Made by a program: the position numbers and the translations under genes. A DNA stretch of 42,574 nt from Candidatus Gottesmanbacteria bacterium RIFCSPHIGHO2_01_FULL_46_14. Lineage in GTDB: Bacteria; Patescibacteriota; Microgenomatia; UBA10105; UBA927. The stretch is from NCBI GenBank assembly GCA_001780895.1, contig MFJJ01000048.1, positions 1 to 42,574 of the forward strand, given 5' to 3'. A model generated the notes under the pieces. The model did not search any database. It saw nothing but the letters and a program-made list of their open reading frames with translations, and had not been told where the DNA came from. Of the stretch, positions 8,075 through 17,254 are shown in pieces (the first letter of the stretch is position 1; each line of letters starts with the position of its first letter).

Positions 8075-9520
8075 ATGGATATTTTTGCACTCACGATTGA
8101 GCAAGCTCTAGAGGGCTATCGAGCAAAAAAATTTACCGCTGTTGATGTGGTGAAGACGTGTCTCGAAAATGTTAGGAAATATAACAAAGAGTATAACGTT
8201 TTACTAACGGTTCGAGATGAAGATGAACTGATCAAAGAAGCAAAAAGCGTTGACTACTCAAAACCGCTTGCCGGAATCCCGGTGGTTCTCAAAGACCTTT
8301 TTTCAACGAACTTACTGCGTACAACCGGTGGCGCCAAAATTATCGATACGTACGTACCGCGCTATGACGCAACAGTTGTTCGAAAATTAAAGGAATCCGG
8401 TGCAATTATTATCGGCAAAGCCAACGAAGATGCGTGGGGACATGGGAGTAGTGGGGAAAATTCGGATTTCGGCCCGACACGCAACGCTTATAATAAAAAT
8501 CACGTGGCAGGGGGATCATCGAGCGGTTCGGGAGTTGCGGTCGCCTTAGGAATGTGTCTTTTTGGAACGGGCACCGATACCGGAGGCTCAATTCGGATGC
8601 CGGCAGCATACAATAATCTGGTGGGCCTCAAACCCACATACGGTCGGGTATCACGGTACGGTATTTTAGCCATGGCATCGTCACTTGATACAATTGGTCA
8701 TGTAACTAAAACTGTCGGAGATAACGCACTGGTTCTTTCGATAACTGCAGGAAAAGATCCACTTGACGCGACGACCGACACGCAACCCGTTGCCCGCGCG
8801 TCTTTTAAGCGATCTGATTTGAAGGGATTAAAAATAGGAGTTTCTCCGGAATATCTTGCAATTGGCAAACAGGCAACGCCCGGTATGGACGAGAAACTTG
8901 AAGCAGTTACAGAAACAGCTCTCAAGGAACTAGAAAAACTCGGAGCGACCATTGTTACGGTTAATTTGCCAAATACCCAGCCTGCGTTGGCAACCTATTA
9001 CGTGCTCGTCCCCAGTGAAATTTCTTCAAACCTCGGGCGATACGACGGAGTACGGTTCGGACATACGCGGGAAACATTCGGTGGGGAAGCGAAACGCCGG
9101 ATGATGATTGGCACATACGCTCTGTCTTCCGGCTATTACGATGCCTACTATAAGACCGGACAAAAAGTGCGAACGCTCGTTCGAACTGATTTTACCAAAG
9201 CATTCGAGTCCGTTGACGCGATATTTGCTCCGGTCTCTCCATACCCGGCGCCAAAAATCGGAGATTTTTCCCAGGACCCACTCGCAGTATACCTATCAGA
9301 TATATATACCGTACCCATTAATTTAGCAGGAGTGGCAGCATTGGGACTACCGGCCGGTTTTATCGGTGATCTCCCTGTGGGCATTCAACTCATCGGTCCG
9401 CAGTGGAGTGAAGAAAGGCTTTATGAGATTGGCTTTGCGTACGAACAGGAAACACAGTGGTATAAACGGAAACCAAACATAGAAGGATCGCATCCTTCCG
9501 AAGCGCATGGATACATTTAA
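8075..9520 (+). CDS. gatA: Asp/Glu-tRNA amidotransferase subunit A (amidase)
   Basis: Amidase signature GGSSSGSGVAVALGMCLFGTGTDTGGSIRMPAAYNNLVGLKPTYGRVSRYG. Confidence 0.97.
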   Translation: MDIFALTIEQALEGYRAKKFTAVDVVKTCLENVRKYNKEYNVLLTVRDEDELIKEAKSVDYSKPLAGIPVVLKDLFSTNLLRTTGGAKIIDTYVPRYDATVVRKLKESGAIIIGKANEDAWGHGSSGENSDFGPTRNAYNKNHVAGGSSSGSGVAVALGMCLFGTGTDTGGSIRMPAAYNNLVGLKPTYGRVSRYGILAMASSLDTIGHVTKTVGDNALVLSITAGKDPLDATTDTQPVARASFKRSDLKGLKIGVSPEYLAIGKQATPGMDEKLEAVTETALKELEKLGATIVTVNLPNTQPALATYYVLVPSEISSNLGRYDGVRFGHTRETFGGEAKRRMMIGTYALSSGYYDAYYKTGQKVRTLVRTDFTKAFESVDAIFAPVSPYPAPKIGDFSQDPLAVYLSDIYTVPINLAGVAALGLPAGFIGDLPVGIQLIGPQWSEERLYEIGFAYEQETQWYKRKPNIEGSHPSEAHGYI

Positions 9521-10745
9521 ACCGATCATCGGCCTTGAGGTGCATGTAGAATTGGCAACGGCCTCCAAGATGTTTTGCGGCTGCCCCGCAGATCACTTTG
9601 GCAAAGAACCCAATACGCAAACATGTCCAGTATGTCTAGGGTTGCCAGGGGCGCTTCCGGTCCCAAACAAAAAAGCAGTTGAGTGGACAATCATGCTGGG
9701 GCTTGCTTTGGGATGCACGGTCAATGAAGAGTCCAAATTTGACCGAAAGCACTATTTTTACCCTGATCTTCCTAAGGGTTATCAAATATCCCAATATGAC
9801 CAACCGTTGTGCATCGATGGAAAACTTGGGGACATCAGAATACAACGTGTGCATTTAGAAGAAGATACTGGCAAGCTCCAACATGCGGTCGGAGTAAGTC
9901 TCGTCGACTTTAACAGAAGTGGGGTGCCCTTGGTTGAAGTGGTCACCGAGCCGGATTTTCGATCCATTGAAGAGGTCGACGTCTATGTTAAAAAACTCCA
10001 ACAGATCATTCGCTATCTTGGTATTTCCGGTGCGGACATGGAAAAAGGAACCATGCGTATTGAACCTTCGATTTCTCTTTCAACCGACGGGAAAATTCCA
10101 AATTATCGCGTTGAGCTTAAGAATGTCAACTCCTTTCGTTTCGTCCGCAAGGCCCTGGAGTATGAAATAGCTCGTCAACAAAGAGAGGGCCACATACAAC
10201 AAACTCGCGGGTGGAGTGAAGACAAAAACGCAACGGTAGTCCAGCGGGAGAAGGAAGAGGCACATGATTATCGCTACTTTCCTGAACCCGATATCCCACC
10301 CATGCGGTGGTCCGGACGTCAAATATCAGATATCAGAAGTCAGATAGGGGAACTACCGGATGAGAAAAAAGAAAGATTTATGAAAAAATATGGACTTTCC
10401 GACTATGATGCAACACAGCTGACAGAAACTCGACAGCGGGCGGAGTTTTTTGAAGAAGTAGCCAAAGAAGGAACACCAAAGGCGATTGCTAATATACTCA
10501 TCAATAAAAAAGTAACAACAAAAGAAGAATTGATGAAATTTCTTCAAAACGCTCCTTCTATTTCCGCCGATGAGCTCCAAGAAACAGTTGAGAGAATTCT
10601 CAAAGAAAACCCAAAAGCGATCGAGGATTACAGAAACGGCAAAGAGCAGGCGCTCATGTTTCTCGTAGGACAAGCTCTGAGACAGTTGAAAGGAAAAGGA
10701 GATGCTCAAGGTATATCTGCTATAATCAGGCGCTTGATAGTGTAG
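9507..10745 (+). CDS. gatB: Asp/Glu-tRNA amidotransferase subunit B
   Basis: IIGLEVHVELATASKMFCGC, CPVCLGLPGALPVPN, YRYFPEPDIPP, C-terminal GatB/YqeY region. Confidence 0.97.
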   Translation: MDTFKPIIGLEVHVELATASKMFCGCPADHFGKEPNTQTCPVCLGLPGALPVPNKKAVEWTIMLGLALGCTVNEESKFDRKHYFYPDLPKGYQISQYDQPLCIDGKLGDIRIQRVHLEEDTGKLQHAVGVSLVDFNRSGVPLVEVVTEPDFRSIEEVDVYVKKLQQIIRYLGISGADMEKGTMRIEPSISLSTDGKIPNYRVELKNVNSFRFVRKALEYEIARQQREGHIQQTRGWSEDKNATVVQREKEEAHDYRYFPEPDIPPMRWSGRQISDIRSQIGELPDEKKERFMKKYGLSDYDATQLTETRQRAEFFEEVAKEGTPKAIANILINKKVTTKEELMKFLQNAPSISADELQETVERILKENPKAIEDYRNGKEQALMFLVGQALRQLKGKGDAQGISAIIRRLIV

Positions 10746-10782
10746 GTAGTATTATTTTCTGTCCGGATTGGAGGTATCAATT

Positions 10783-11025
10783 ATGACTAGTGGTGAAAGT
10801 TTAGCAGAGAGTCTTCTGAAGGCTTACGGACAAGTGATATATGTTGAAGGTTTAGGCCAAGATTTTGAAGCAAGAGGAGCAGGTACTGATGGATTTACAC
10901 TTTTACATAAACGTTGCTGGAGAGTGGTAGGGCGTTTTGGAGAACAAGCGCAATCTGATGCAATAGCTGCTGCGCAAAAGGGTCACGAGTGTCCAGCACT
11001 AAGCAGCGGAGCAGGAGTTGAATAA
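10783..11025 (+). CDS. Hypothetical small protein
   Basis: ATG at 10783 with GGAGG about 8 nt upstream; its stop overlaps the ATG of the dnaE remnant (TAATG). Confidence 0.55.
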   Translation: MTSGESLAESLLKAYGQVIYVEGLGQDFEARGAGTDGFTLLHKRCWRVVGRFGEQAQSDAIAAAQKGHECPALSSGAGVE

Positions 11026-11111
11026 TGTCAGATTTTGTCCACCTTCATACGCATAGCGAGTATTCCCTGCTTGACTCCGTGTCAGGGTTCCACCCTGCCA
11101 TAGGAGCGTAA
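11025..11111 (+). pseudogene. Remnant of a dnaE 5' end, truncated at a palindromic repeat
   Basis: Encodes MSDFVHLHTHSEYSLLD then SVSGFHPAIGA*; intact dnaE at 11852 begins MADFVHLHTHSEYSLLD. Confidence 0.85.
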
Positions 11112-11783
11112 CAAGGCGCTAGCTTTTTGTACACGCTCTTCAACTTCATCTTCTTCATTTTCCGGTTCAAGAGTGATAAAGGAGAAATCAGATGGAGTTT
11201 CCTCCTTAGTATTGTCAACAAATTCCTGATAATTTTTTTCGCGACTCATACGTTTGCTTTCGAAAAATTCAAGTAGGAGATGAGTATCTAGCCAGTCGGT
11301 TTTGCGTTTACTAAGATAGTCATAATAGCTGCTGTAAGGGTACGTTTGAAAATCAGGAGGGTTTCGATGGATGTAACGCGAAACCCAAAGCAAATACTTT
11401 TCATCCCTAATATCAGTTGCTTTAAAAACGCCCTGGAACAAGGAGCCCACGCGCCGGTATTTTTTATTGAAATACATGGAATACGAAGTTGACAGTGAAC
11501 GGATAAATTCTGTCAATCCGGAAATAGTTTTTTGGCGCAAGAGAAGATGGTAATGATTAGGCATGAGGCAATAGGCCATTAAATCTATTTTGTCATGGAA
11601 TTTTTTCCGCCTGTTCCGTGGCAGGGTTCCACCCTGTATGGGAGAAAGAGCAGTTTTTAAGAAGTGGAAGAAAGCAAGATGGTCGTCTCGATCGAGAAAA
11701 ATGTTTCGTTTTTCCACACCCCGGTTGTATACATGATAAAATGCATTTTCGTAGTAAATTTTTCTCGAGTTTTTCTGCGGCAT
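11082..11783 (-). CDS. REP-associated tyrosine (Y1_Tnp / RAYT-like) transposase
   Basis: MPQKNSRKIYYENAFYHVYNRGVEKRNIFLDRDDHLAFFHFL...IDLMAYCLMPNHYHLLL (HUH-type)...SYSMYFNKKYRRVGSLFQGVFKATDI; Tyr region RYIHRNPP. Confidence 0.93.
   Translation of the reverse strand: MPQKNSRKIYYENAFYHVYNRGVEKRNIFLDRDDHLAFFHFLKTALSPIQGGTLPRNRRKKFHDKIDLMAYCLMPNHYHLLLRQKTISGLTEFIRSLSTSYSMYFNKKYRRVGSLFQGVFKATDIRDEKYLLWVSRYIHRNPPDFQTYPYSSYYDYLSKRKTDWLDTHLLLEFFESKRMSREKNYQEFVDNTKEETPSDFSFITLEPENEEDEVEERVQKASALLRSYGRVEP
11620..11636. repeat. Internal GGCAGGGTTCCACCCTG palindrome inside the transposase CDS
   Basis: Identical 17-mer to 11799-11815 and 6555-6571. Confidence 0.85.
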
Positions 11784-11851
11784 GCATGTAGCGTACATGG
11801 CAGGGTTCCACCCTGTCAAACTTTGCGTTATACTTAAGCAGACCTAATTCT

Positions 11852-14800
11852 ATGGCTGATTTTGTCCACCTACATACCCACAGCGAGTATTCGCTGCTCG
11901 ATGGTTTGGGGAAGCTTGATAAACTCATTGATCGGGCAAAGTCCTTTGATATGGACGCGCTTGCCATCACCGATCACGGAGCCATGTACGGGAGTTTTAA
12001 GTTTTATTTGAAAGCGATTGCAGCCGGAATAAAACCTATTATCGGTGTGGAGACCTACGTTGCCAAACGGAGTAGATTCGACAAAGAAGCAAAAGTAGAT
12101 ACGGATCCCTACCATCTCGTACTACTTGCTAAAAATGAAGTGGGCTATAAGAATCTCATGAAGCTCGTGACGCATGCGCACCTGGAAGGTTATTACTACC
12201 GCCCGCGGATTGATTGGGAACTCTTGCAGCAGCATGCAGACGGGCTCATTTGTCTTTCCGCGTGTCTCCAAGGCCAGGTGTCGAACCTGTTGCGCAATAA
12301 TCAGGACAACGAAGCCGAAACAGTGGCGCGTCAGTATGCCCAGCTTTTTGGTCCGGATCATTATTATATTGAACTTCAGCGCCATCCGGCAATTGCCGAT
12401 TGTGACGTCGTCAACGAAAAGCTCGTGGCGCTTGCCCGCAAACTGGGACTCCCGCTGGTTGCAACCAACGATATTCATTATGTGGATGCTGATGATGCCG
12501 AAGCGCAGGAAATTTTGTTGTGTGTTCAAACCCAGCACACCATACTCGAGAAAAACCGGCCACTTACGATGATTGATTCCCCGGATTTTTATATGCGCTC
12601 TCCCCGGGAGATGCAGGAATTATTTGTTCAATACCCCGAGGCCATAGAAAACACGGTTAAAATTGCCGCGATGTGTAATCTCACGCTCTCGGTAGGTAAA
12701 TGGATTCTTCCCAACTATCCATTGGAAGCCGGCGTCACCCCGGAAGCGTACCTCAAAAAATTGGTGGAAGAGCGAACTCCTGCTCGATACAAAAAACTCG
12801 ATGATGAGGCTGAAAAACGGATTGCCTATGAACTCGATATTATTTGTACCAAAGGGTATGCCACCTATTTTTTGATAGTACAGGATTTTGTCAACTGGGC
12901 CAAGAGTCAGGGTATTTCGGTGGGGCCCGGGCGGGGATCGGCAGCCGGATCGATGGTGACGTATATTCTGGGAATAACCGGTCTTGATCCGCTCTACTTT
13001 AATCTTCCGTTTGAGCGATTTTTAAACCCCTTCCGGCCCTCTGCGCCTGATATAGATCTCGATTTTGCCGATGACAGGAGAGACGAAGTCATCGCCTATG
13101 TGACGAAGCGGTTCGGAGAGGATAAAGTGGCCCAGATCGTCACGTTTGGAACGATGGAGGCCCGCGGCGCCGTCCGCGACGCTGGTCGGGCTCTCGGTAT
13201 GCCCTATGCTGCTCCTGATCGCATTTCCAAAATGATTCCGCCGGGGTTTCAGGGAGGCGCGATGACGATAGAAAAAGCACTGGACCAATCGCCGGAACTT
13301 GCCCGTGCATATCAAACCGAACCCGAGACCAAGCGACTTCTCGACGTCGCGACGAAACTCGAAGGTGTTGCGCGCCACTCATCGGTGCATGCGGCAGGTG
13401 TCGTTATTGCAGATAAGCCCCTTGTTGAATACACACCGCTTCAGCGGGAGTCCAAAGGAGACCGGATTGTTACCCAATATGACATGTACACCGTCGGAGA
13501 AGACGGCGTGGGGCTTCTCAAAATGGACTTTTTGGGACTACGCAATTTGACGATCATGTCCCAGGCGCTTGCTTTTATTAAAAAAGTCAGAGGAGTTACC
13601 ATTGATCTCGATACTATTGCCCTCGACGACAAAAAAACATACGAACTCCTGAGCAGTGGGGAAACCACGGGGATATTTCAGCTTGAATCAAGCGGGATGC
13701 GCCGGTATATAAAGGATCTTCGGCCGACCTCGATTTTTGATGTCATGGCGATGGTTGCATTATTTCGACCAGGTCCCATGCAGGTTATTCCTGAGTTTAT
13801 ACGGCGAAAACAGAATCCTGAATACGTCACCTATCCCGATCCGAGGCTTAAAGATGTCCTCAGGCAATCCTACGGCATCATCTGTTATCAAGACGATGTG
13901 CTTTTAACCGCGATTACCGTGGCCGGCTATTCATGGGGGGATGCCGATAAACTTCGAAAAGCAGTCGGCAAAAAAATTCCGTCGGAAATGAAAAAGCAAA
14001 AAGAGAAATTTATTGACGGATGCGTCAAAAACGGGCTCACCAAATCTAAGGCAGAACACCTATTCACACTTATTGAGCCGTTTGCCGGGTACGGATTTAA
14101 TAAAGCTCATGCCGCCTGTTATGCGATGATTGCCTATCAGACGGGATATCTCAAAGCCAACTTTCAAGTGGAGTTTATGACCGCAGTACTGGCGGCTGAA
14201 TCCCGCTCCAATACCGGGACGGCACGTGACGAAAAGATCGGCGCAATCGTTAACGAGTGTCGCCGTATAAACCTGACGCTCCTTCCTCCGGATATCAACC
14301 GCTCCGGCGTTGAGTTTGAAATTGAAGCAGGCGCAATTCGTTTTGGACTGTCGGCGATTAAAAATGTCGGAACAAGCGCCATTGAAAGTATTATCGCTGC
14401 CCGCCAAAGTGGCGGGTTTACGAGTTTGTCCGACGTCATCAATCGTGTTGATATATCAAAGGCAAATCGAAAAACATTTGAAAGCATGATTAAGGCAGGT
14501 GCATTTGATCAGTTCGGCAATCGCGCCTCCCAACTTGCGGCTCTGCCTACCATGCTCGAACAAATTCATAAGCTCCGCAGGTCAACGGCAGCGGGGCAAG
14601 TAGGGTTATTTGACGGGAGCGGCGAGCAATCCGTATTTGAGAACCCCTTACCAAATATCGAGGAATTGTCTCCCGGGGAGCGTTTATCCTTTGAAAAAGA
14701 ACTCCTTGGATTTTATTTGACCGCCCATCCTCTCCAGCCGGTGCTGGATCAACTTGATCGACTCAACGCAACCAAAATCGAGCACATCACAAAAGATCGG

Positions 14801-15055
14801 GTTGGAGAAAAAGTAGTGCTTGGGGGCATCGTTACGACGGTCAAGCGGATTGTTACCAAGTCAACTAACCAGGAGATGGCATTCGTGCGGCTCGAAGATC
14901 TATCTGGTACGATTGAGATTATTATATTTCCAAAAATTTATGCCCGTACGCTCAATTTTTGGAATAAAGATATGATTATTGTCGTCTCCGGCCGTATTGA
15001 CGAAAAAGAAGATAGACTTCTTATTCTGGTTGACGAAGCGAGAAGTTTGCTTTAG
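11852..15055 (+). CDS. dnaE: DNA polymerase III alpha subunit
   Basis: PHP N-terminus FVHLHTHSEYSLLDG, GPGRGSAAGSMVTYILGIT, APDIDLDFADDRRDEV, FQLESSGMRRYIKDLRP, C-terminal OB fold. Confidence 0.98.
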   Translation: MADFVHLHTHSEYSLLDGLGKLDKLIDRAKSFDMDALAITDHGAMYGSFKFYLKAIAAGIKPIIGVETYVAKRSRFDKEAKVDTDPYHLVLLAKNEVGYKNLMKLVTHAHLEGYYYRPRIDWELLQQHADGLICLSACLQGQVSNLLRNNQDNEAETVARQYAQLFGPDHYYIELQRHPAIADCDVVNEKLVALARKLGLPLVATNDIHYVDADDAEAQEILLCVQTQHTILEKNRPLTMIDSPDFYMRSPREMQELFVQYPEAIENTVKIAAMCNLTLSVGKWILPNYPLEAGVTPEAYLKKLVEERTPARYKKLDDEAEKRIAYELDIICTKGYATYFLIVQDFVNWAKSQGISVGPGRGSAAGSMVTYILGITGLDPLYFNLPFERFLNPFRPSAPDIDLDFADDRRDEVIAYVTKRFGEDKVAQIVTFGTMEARGAVRDAGRALGMPYAAPDRISKMIPPGFQGGAMTIEKALDQSPELARAYQTEPETKRLLDVATKLEGVARHSSVHAAGVVIADKPLVEYTPLQRESKGDRIVTQYDMYTVGEDGVGLLKMDFLGLRNLTIMSQALAFIKKVRGVTIDLDTIALDDKKTYELLSSGETTGIFQLESSGMRRYIKDLRPTSIFDVMAMVALFRPGPMQVIPEFIRRKQNPEYVTYPDPRLKDVLRQSYGIICYQDDVLLTAITVAGYSWGDADKLRKAVGKKIPSEMKKQKEKFIDGCVKNGLTKSKAEHLFTLIEPFAGYGFNKAHAACYAMIAYQTGYLKANFQVEFMTAVLAAESRSNTGTARDEKIGAIVNECRRINLTLLPPDINRSGVEFEIEAGAIRFGLSAIKNVGTSAIESIIAARQSGGFTSLSDVINRVDISKANRKTFESMIKAGAFDQFGNRASQLAALPTMLEQIHKLRRSTAAGQVGLFDGSGEQSVFENPLPNIEELSPGERLSFEKELLGFYLTAHPLQPVLDQLDRLNATKIEHITKDRVGEKVVLGGIVTTVKRIVTKSTNQEMAFVRLEDLSGTIEIIIFPKIYARTLNFWNKDMIIVVSGRIDEKEDRLLILVDEARSLL

Positions 15056-15091
15056 AATAAGTTTGAAACGCGAAAGAAAGGATAGGGAGCG

Positions 15092-15391
15092 ATGCAACAT
15101 TCCAAACGCACCGAAAAATTTAACCTGGTGCTTGAAGATGGTATTGCGGGAACCCATCCAAGAACGTCTCAGAAGAGCCGAGGAACAAGTAGTTCGTGGT
15201 ATTATTTTGGGTTAGTCGGTCAAATAGGGTTTAGTATTGCGGTTCCTATCGCAGGAGGCGCGATCGGTGGTTCTTTTATTGACCAGTACTTCCATACCTA
15301 TCCTCGGTGGACACTCGGGCTTCTGATGCTTGGGGTCGTTGTTTCAGTTGTCACATTTTATCAGACGATTAAGACGCTGTTAAAAAAATAA
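15092..15391 (+). CDS. AtpZ/AtpI-like F0F1 ATPase assembly membrane protein
   Basis: Two TM helices: GLVGQIGFSIAVPIAGGAIGGSFIDQYFHTYPRWTLGLLMLGVVVSVVTFYQTIKTL; first gene of atp operon. Confidence 0.8.
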   Translation: MQHSKRTEKFNLVLEDGIAGTHPRTSQKSRGTSSSWYYFGLVGQIGFSIAVPIAGGAIGGSFIDQYFHTYPRWTLGLLMLGVVVSVVTFYQTIKTLLKK

Positions 15392-15394
15392 CCA

Positions 15395-16168
15395 ATGCCA
15401 CACATATCGCTTGCTGCCGAGAAGTTGTGGATTATCGGGGGAATATTGCCGATAACCAACGCACTCCTTACTACCTGGCTCGTCATGGCAATGCTTTTCC
15501 TGTTTGCCTACAGAGCGAGTTGCCGATTAACCCTGGTTCCTTCCACTATTCAGTCTCTTGCGGAAATGATTATCGGCGGGCTCTACGATTTTTTCCATGG
15601 CGTTATCGGGGATCATATCAAGCTGGTATTTCCCCTGATTGCATCACTATTCCTGTTTATTATTATTGCCAACTGGGTCGGTCTCCTGCCCGGTGTCGGG
15701 ACAATTGGGTTTTTTCACGGGGAGGCCGTGCCTGCCGGCAGGCAGGAGTTTACGCCTCTTCTTCGTGGAGCGACAGCCGATCTCAACACGACGCTCGCTC
15801 TGGCCATCGTTGCCGTCGGGGCCATCCAGTATTTTGGCTTTACGTCTCTGGGTGCCTCCTATGGGGGACGGTTTTTCGACATACGCAGTCCCATATATTT
15901 TTTTGTCGGACTCCTTGAACTCATTTCTGATGTTTCAAAAGTCGTTTCGTTTGCATTCCGGTTATTTGGCAATATATTTGCAGGAGAAGTGCTCTTGGCA
16001 GTCATGGCGTTTCTTATGCCCTTTATCGTTCCGTTGCCGTTTCTTATGTTAGAATTGTTTGTCGGATTTATTCAAGCACTCGTGTTTTCTATGTTGACTG
16101 CAGTATTTTTGAATGTGGCCGTAAGCCACGGGCAAGAAGGGAGTGAGGGGGTGAGTCATAATGGATGA
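15395..16168 (+). CDS. atpB: ATP synthase F0 subunit a
   Basis: FTPLLRGATADLNTTLALAIVA, FRLFGNIFAGEVLL, FVGFIQALVFSMLTAVFLNVAV. Confidence 0.95.
   Translation: MPHISLAAEKLWIIGGILPITNALLTTWLVMAMLFLFAYRASCRLTLVPSTIQSLAEMIIGGLYDFFHGVIGDHIKLVFPLIASLFLFIIIANWVGLLPGVGTIGFFHGEAVPAGRQEFTPLLRGATADLNTTLALAIVAVGAIQYFGFTSLGASYGGRFFDIRSPIYFFVGLLELISDVSKVVSFAFRLFGNIFAGEVLLAVMAFLMPFIVPLPFLMLELFVGFIQALVFSMLTAVFLNVAVSHGQEGSEGVSHNG
15729..15744. repeat. Perfect 16-bp palindrome TGCCTGCCGGCAGGCA inside atpB
   Basis: Self-complementary; encodes ..VPAGRQ.. directly before the conserved FTPLLRGATADLNTT segment. Confidence 0.85.
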
Positions 16169-16388
16169 AGCATCACTGAAATTAGCAATGACCGGAGTCA
16201 CTATTGCCGTGGGAGGAAGTATGCCGGCCTTAGCAATCGGTATGATTACCGCAAAAGCAATGGAAGCAATCGGAAGAAATCCTGAGGCAGCGGGTGAGGT
16301 ACGAACGAGCATGATTTTGGGTCTGGCGTTTGCCGAGGCTATTGCTATTTACGCATTAGTGGCTGGTTTGATTATTAAGTTCGTGTAA
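16161..16388 (+). CDS. atpE: ATP synthase F0 subunit c
   Basis: 75-aa two-helix hairpin with EAIGRNPEAAGEVRTSMILGLAFAEAIAIYALVAGLII. Confidence 0.95.
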   Translation: MDEASLKLAMTGVTIAVGGSMPALAIGMITAKAMEAIGRNPEAAGEVRTSMILGLAFAEAIAIYALVAGLIIKFV

Positions 16389-16396
16389 AAACACCT

Positions 16397-16903
16397 ATGG
16401 AACAGCTAGGCATAGAACCAACATTACTTTTAGCGCAGGTGGTGAATTTTGCCATCATTGTCGTTGTGCTCTCAAAGCTTTTGTATACGCCGATTCTTGG
16501 TATGCTCGAAAAAAGGAAAGCGCAGATTGAAGAAGGGATTGCCGGGGCGGAGAGGATAAAACAGGAAGAAGCCAAACTCGCCTCAAGAAAAGAAAAACTA
16601 TTGCTTGAGGCTCGCAAAGAAGGGCATGTGATTTTGGAAGAAGCACGAAAACTTGCCAAGGAAGAAGAAAAGCAAATAATTGCACAGGCTCATACCGAAG
16701 CAGAAGAAATTATTGCAAAAGGAAGAGTCGAGGTAGAGGCACTGCGGGAAAAACTCATGGTTGAAGTACGCAGGGAGTCAACCGGGCTTGGTGTGGCGAT
16801 TGCAAAGAGGTTACTTGATAAGGCATTAGGAAGCCAGCAGCAGCACGCAATTTTGGGCAGTCACATCAAAAATGCTGAATCTCTTGGTGAAAAGTACCTA
16901 TGA
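16397..16903 (+). CDS. atpF: ATP synthase F0 subunit b
   Basis: N-terminal TM plus long charged coiled coil; operon position. Confidence 0.93.
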   Translation: MEQLGIEPTLLLAQVVNFAIIVVVLSKLLYTPILGMLEKRKAQIEEGIAGAERIKQEEAKLASRKEKLLLEARKEGHVILEEARKLAKEEEKQIIAQAHTEAEEIIAKGRVEVEALREKLMVEVRRESTGLGVAIAKRLLDKALGSQQQHAILGSHIKNAESLGEKYL

Positions 16904-17250
16904 ACGCGTTATCAAAAGATGCACGCGGATTTGTGGACAGTGTCGTCTCGTATTTAGAAGATGAAAAAAAATCCGCTGCGGCCACGCGGGTACGGTCGTT
17001 TCTTTCCCGTGTGACGGCCCAGGCCAAGAGAGAGAAAATGGCGCATGTAGAAACGAGTGTTGTGTTGACTGCTGAGGAAAAAATGCGGGTGGAGCGATTA
17101 CTTGGAAAATTGTTAGGACATGCTATTGAAATATCGTACGAAATACATCCGGCGATTATTGCCGGGATGACGATACGGGTTGCTGACTGGATCCTCGACA
17201 CGAGTTTTGCCGGGCAACTAACTCAAATTCAGGAACAATTAAACGCATAA
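16900..17250 (+). CDS. atpH: ATP synthase F1 subunit delta
   Basis: Position between atpF and atpA; C-terminal [32 protein letters not shown]. Confidence 0.88.
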   Translation: MNALSKDARGFVDSVVSYLEDEKKSAAATRVRSFLSRVTAQAKREKMAHVETSVVLTAEEKMRVERLLGKLLGHAIEISYEIHPAIIAGMTIRVADWILDTSFAGQLTQIQEQLNA

Positions 17251-17254
17251 AACA

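Larger units (their letters stand above)
11080..11819 (-). mobile_element. RAYT-like element: Y1 transposase gene bracketed by inverted palindromic repeats
   Basis: Left TGTCAGGGTTCCACCCTGCCAT (11080-11101) and right ATGGCAGGGTTCCACCCTGTCA (11797-11818) in opposite orientation around a Y1_Tnp ORF. Confidence 0.8.
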
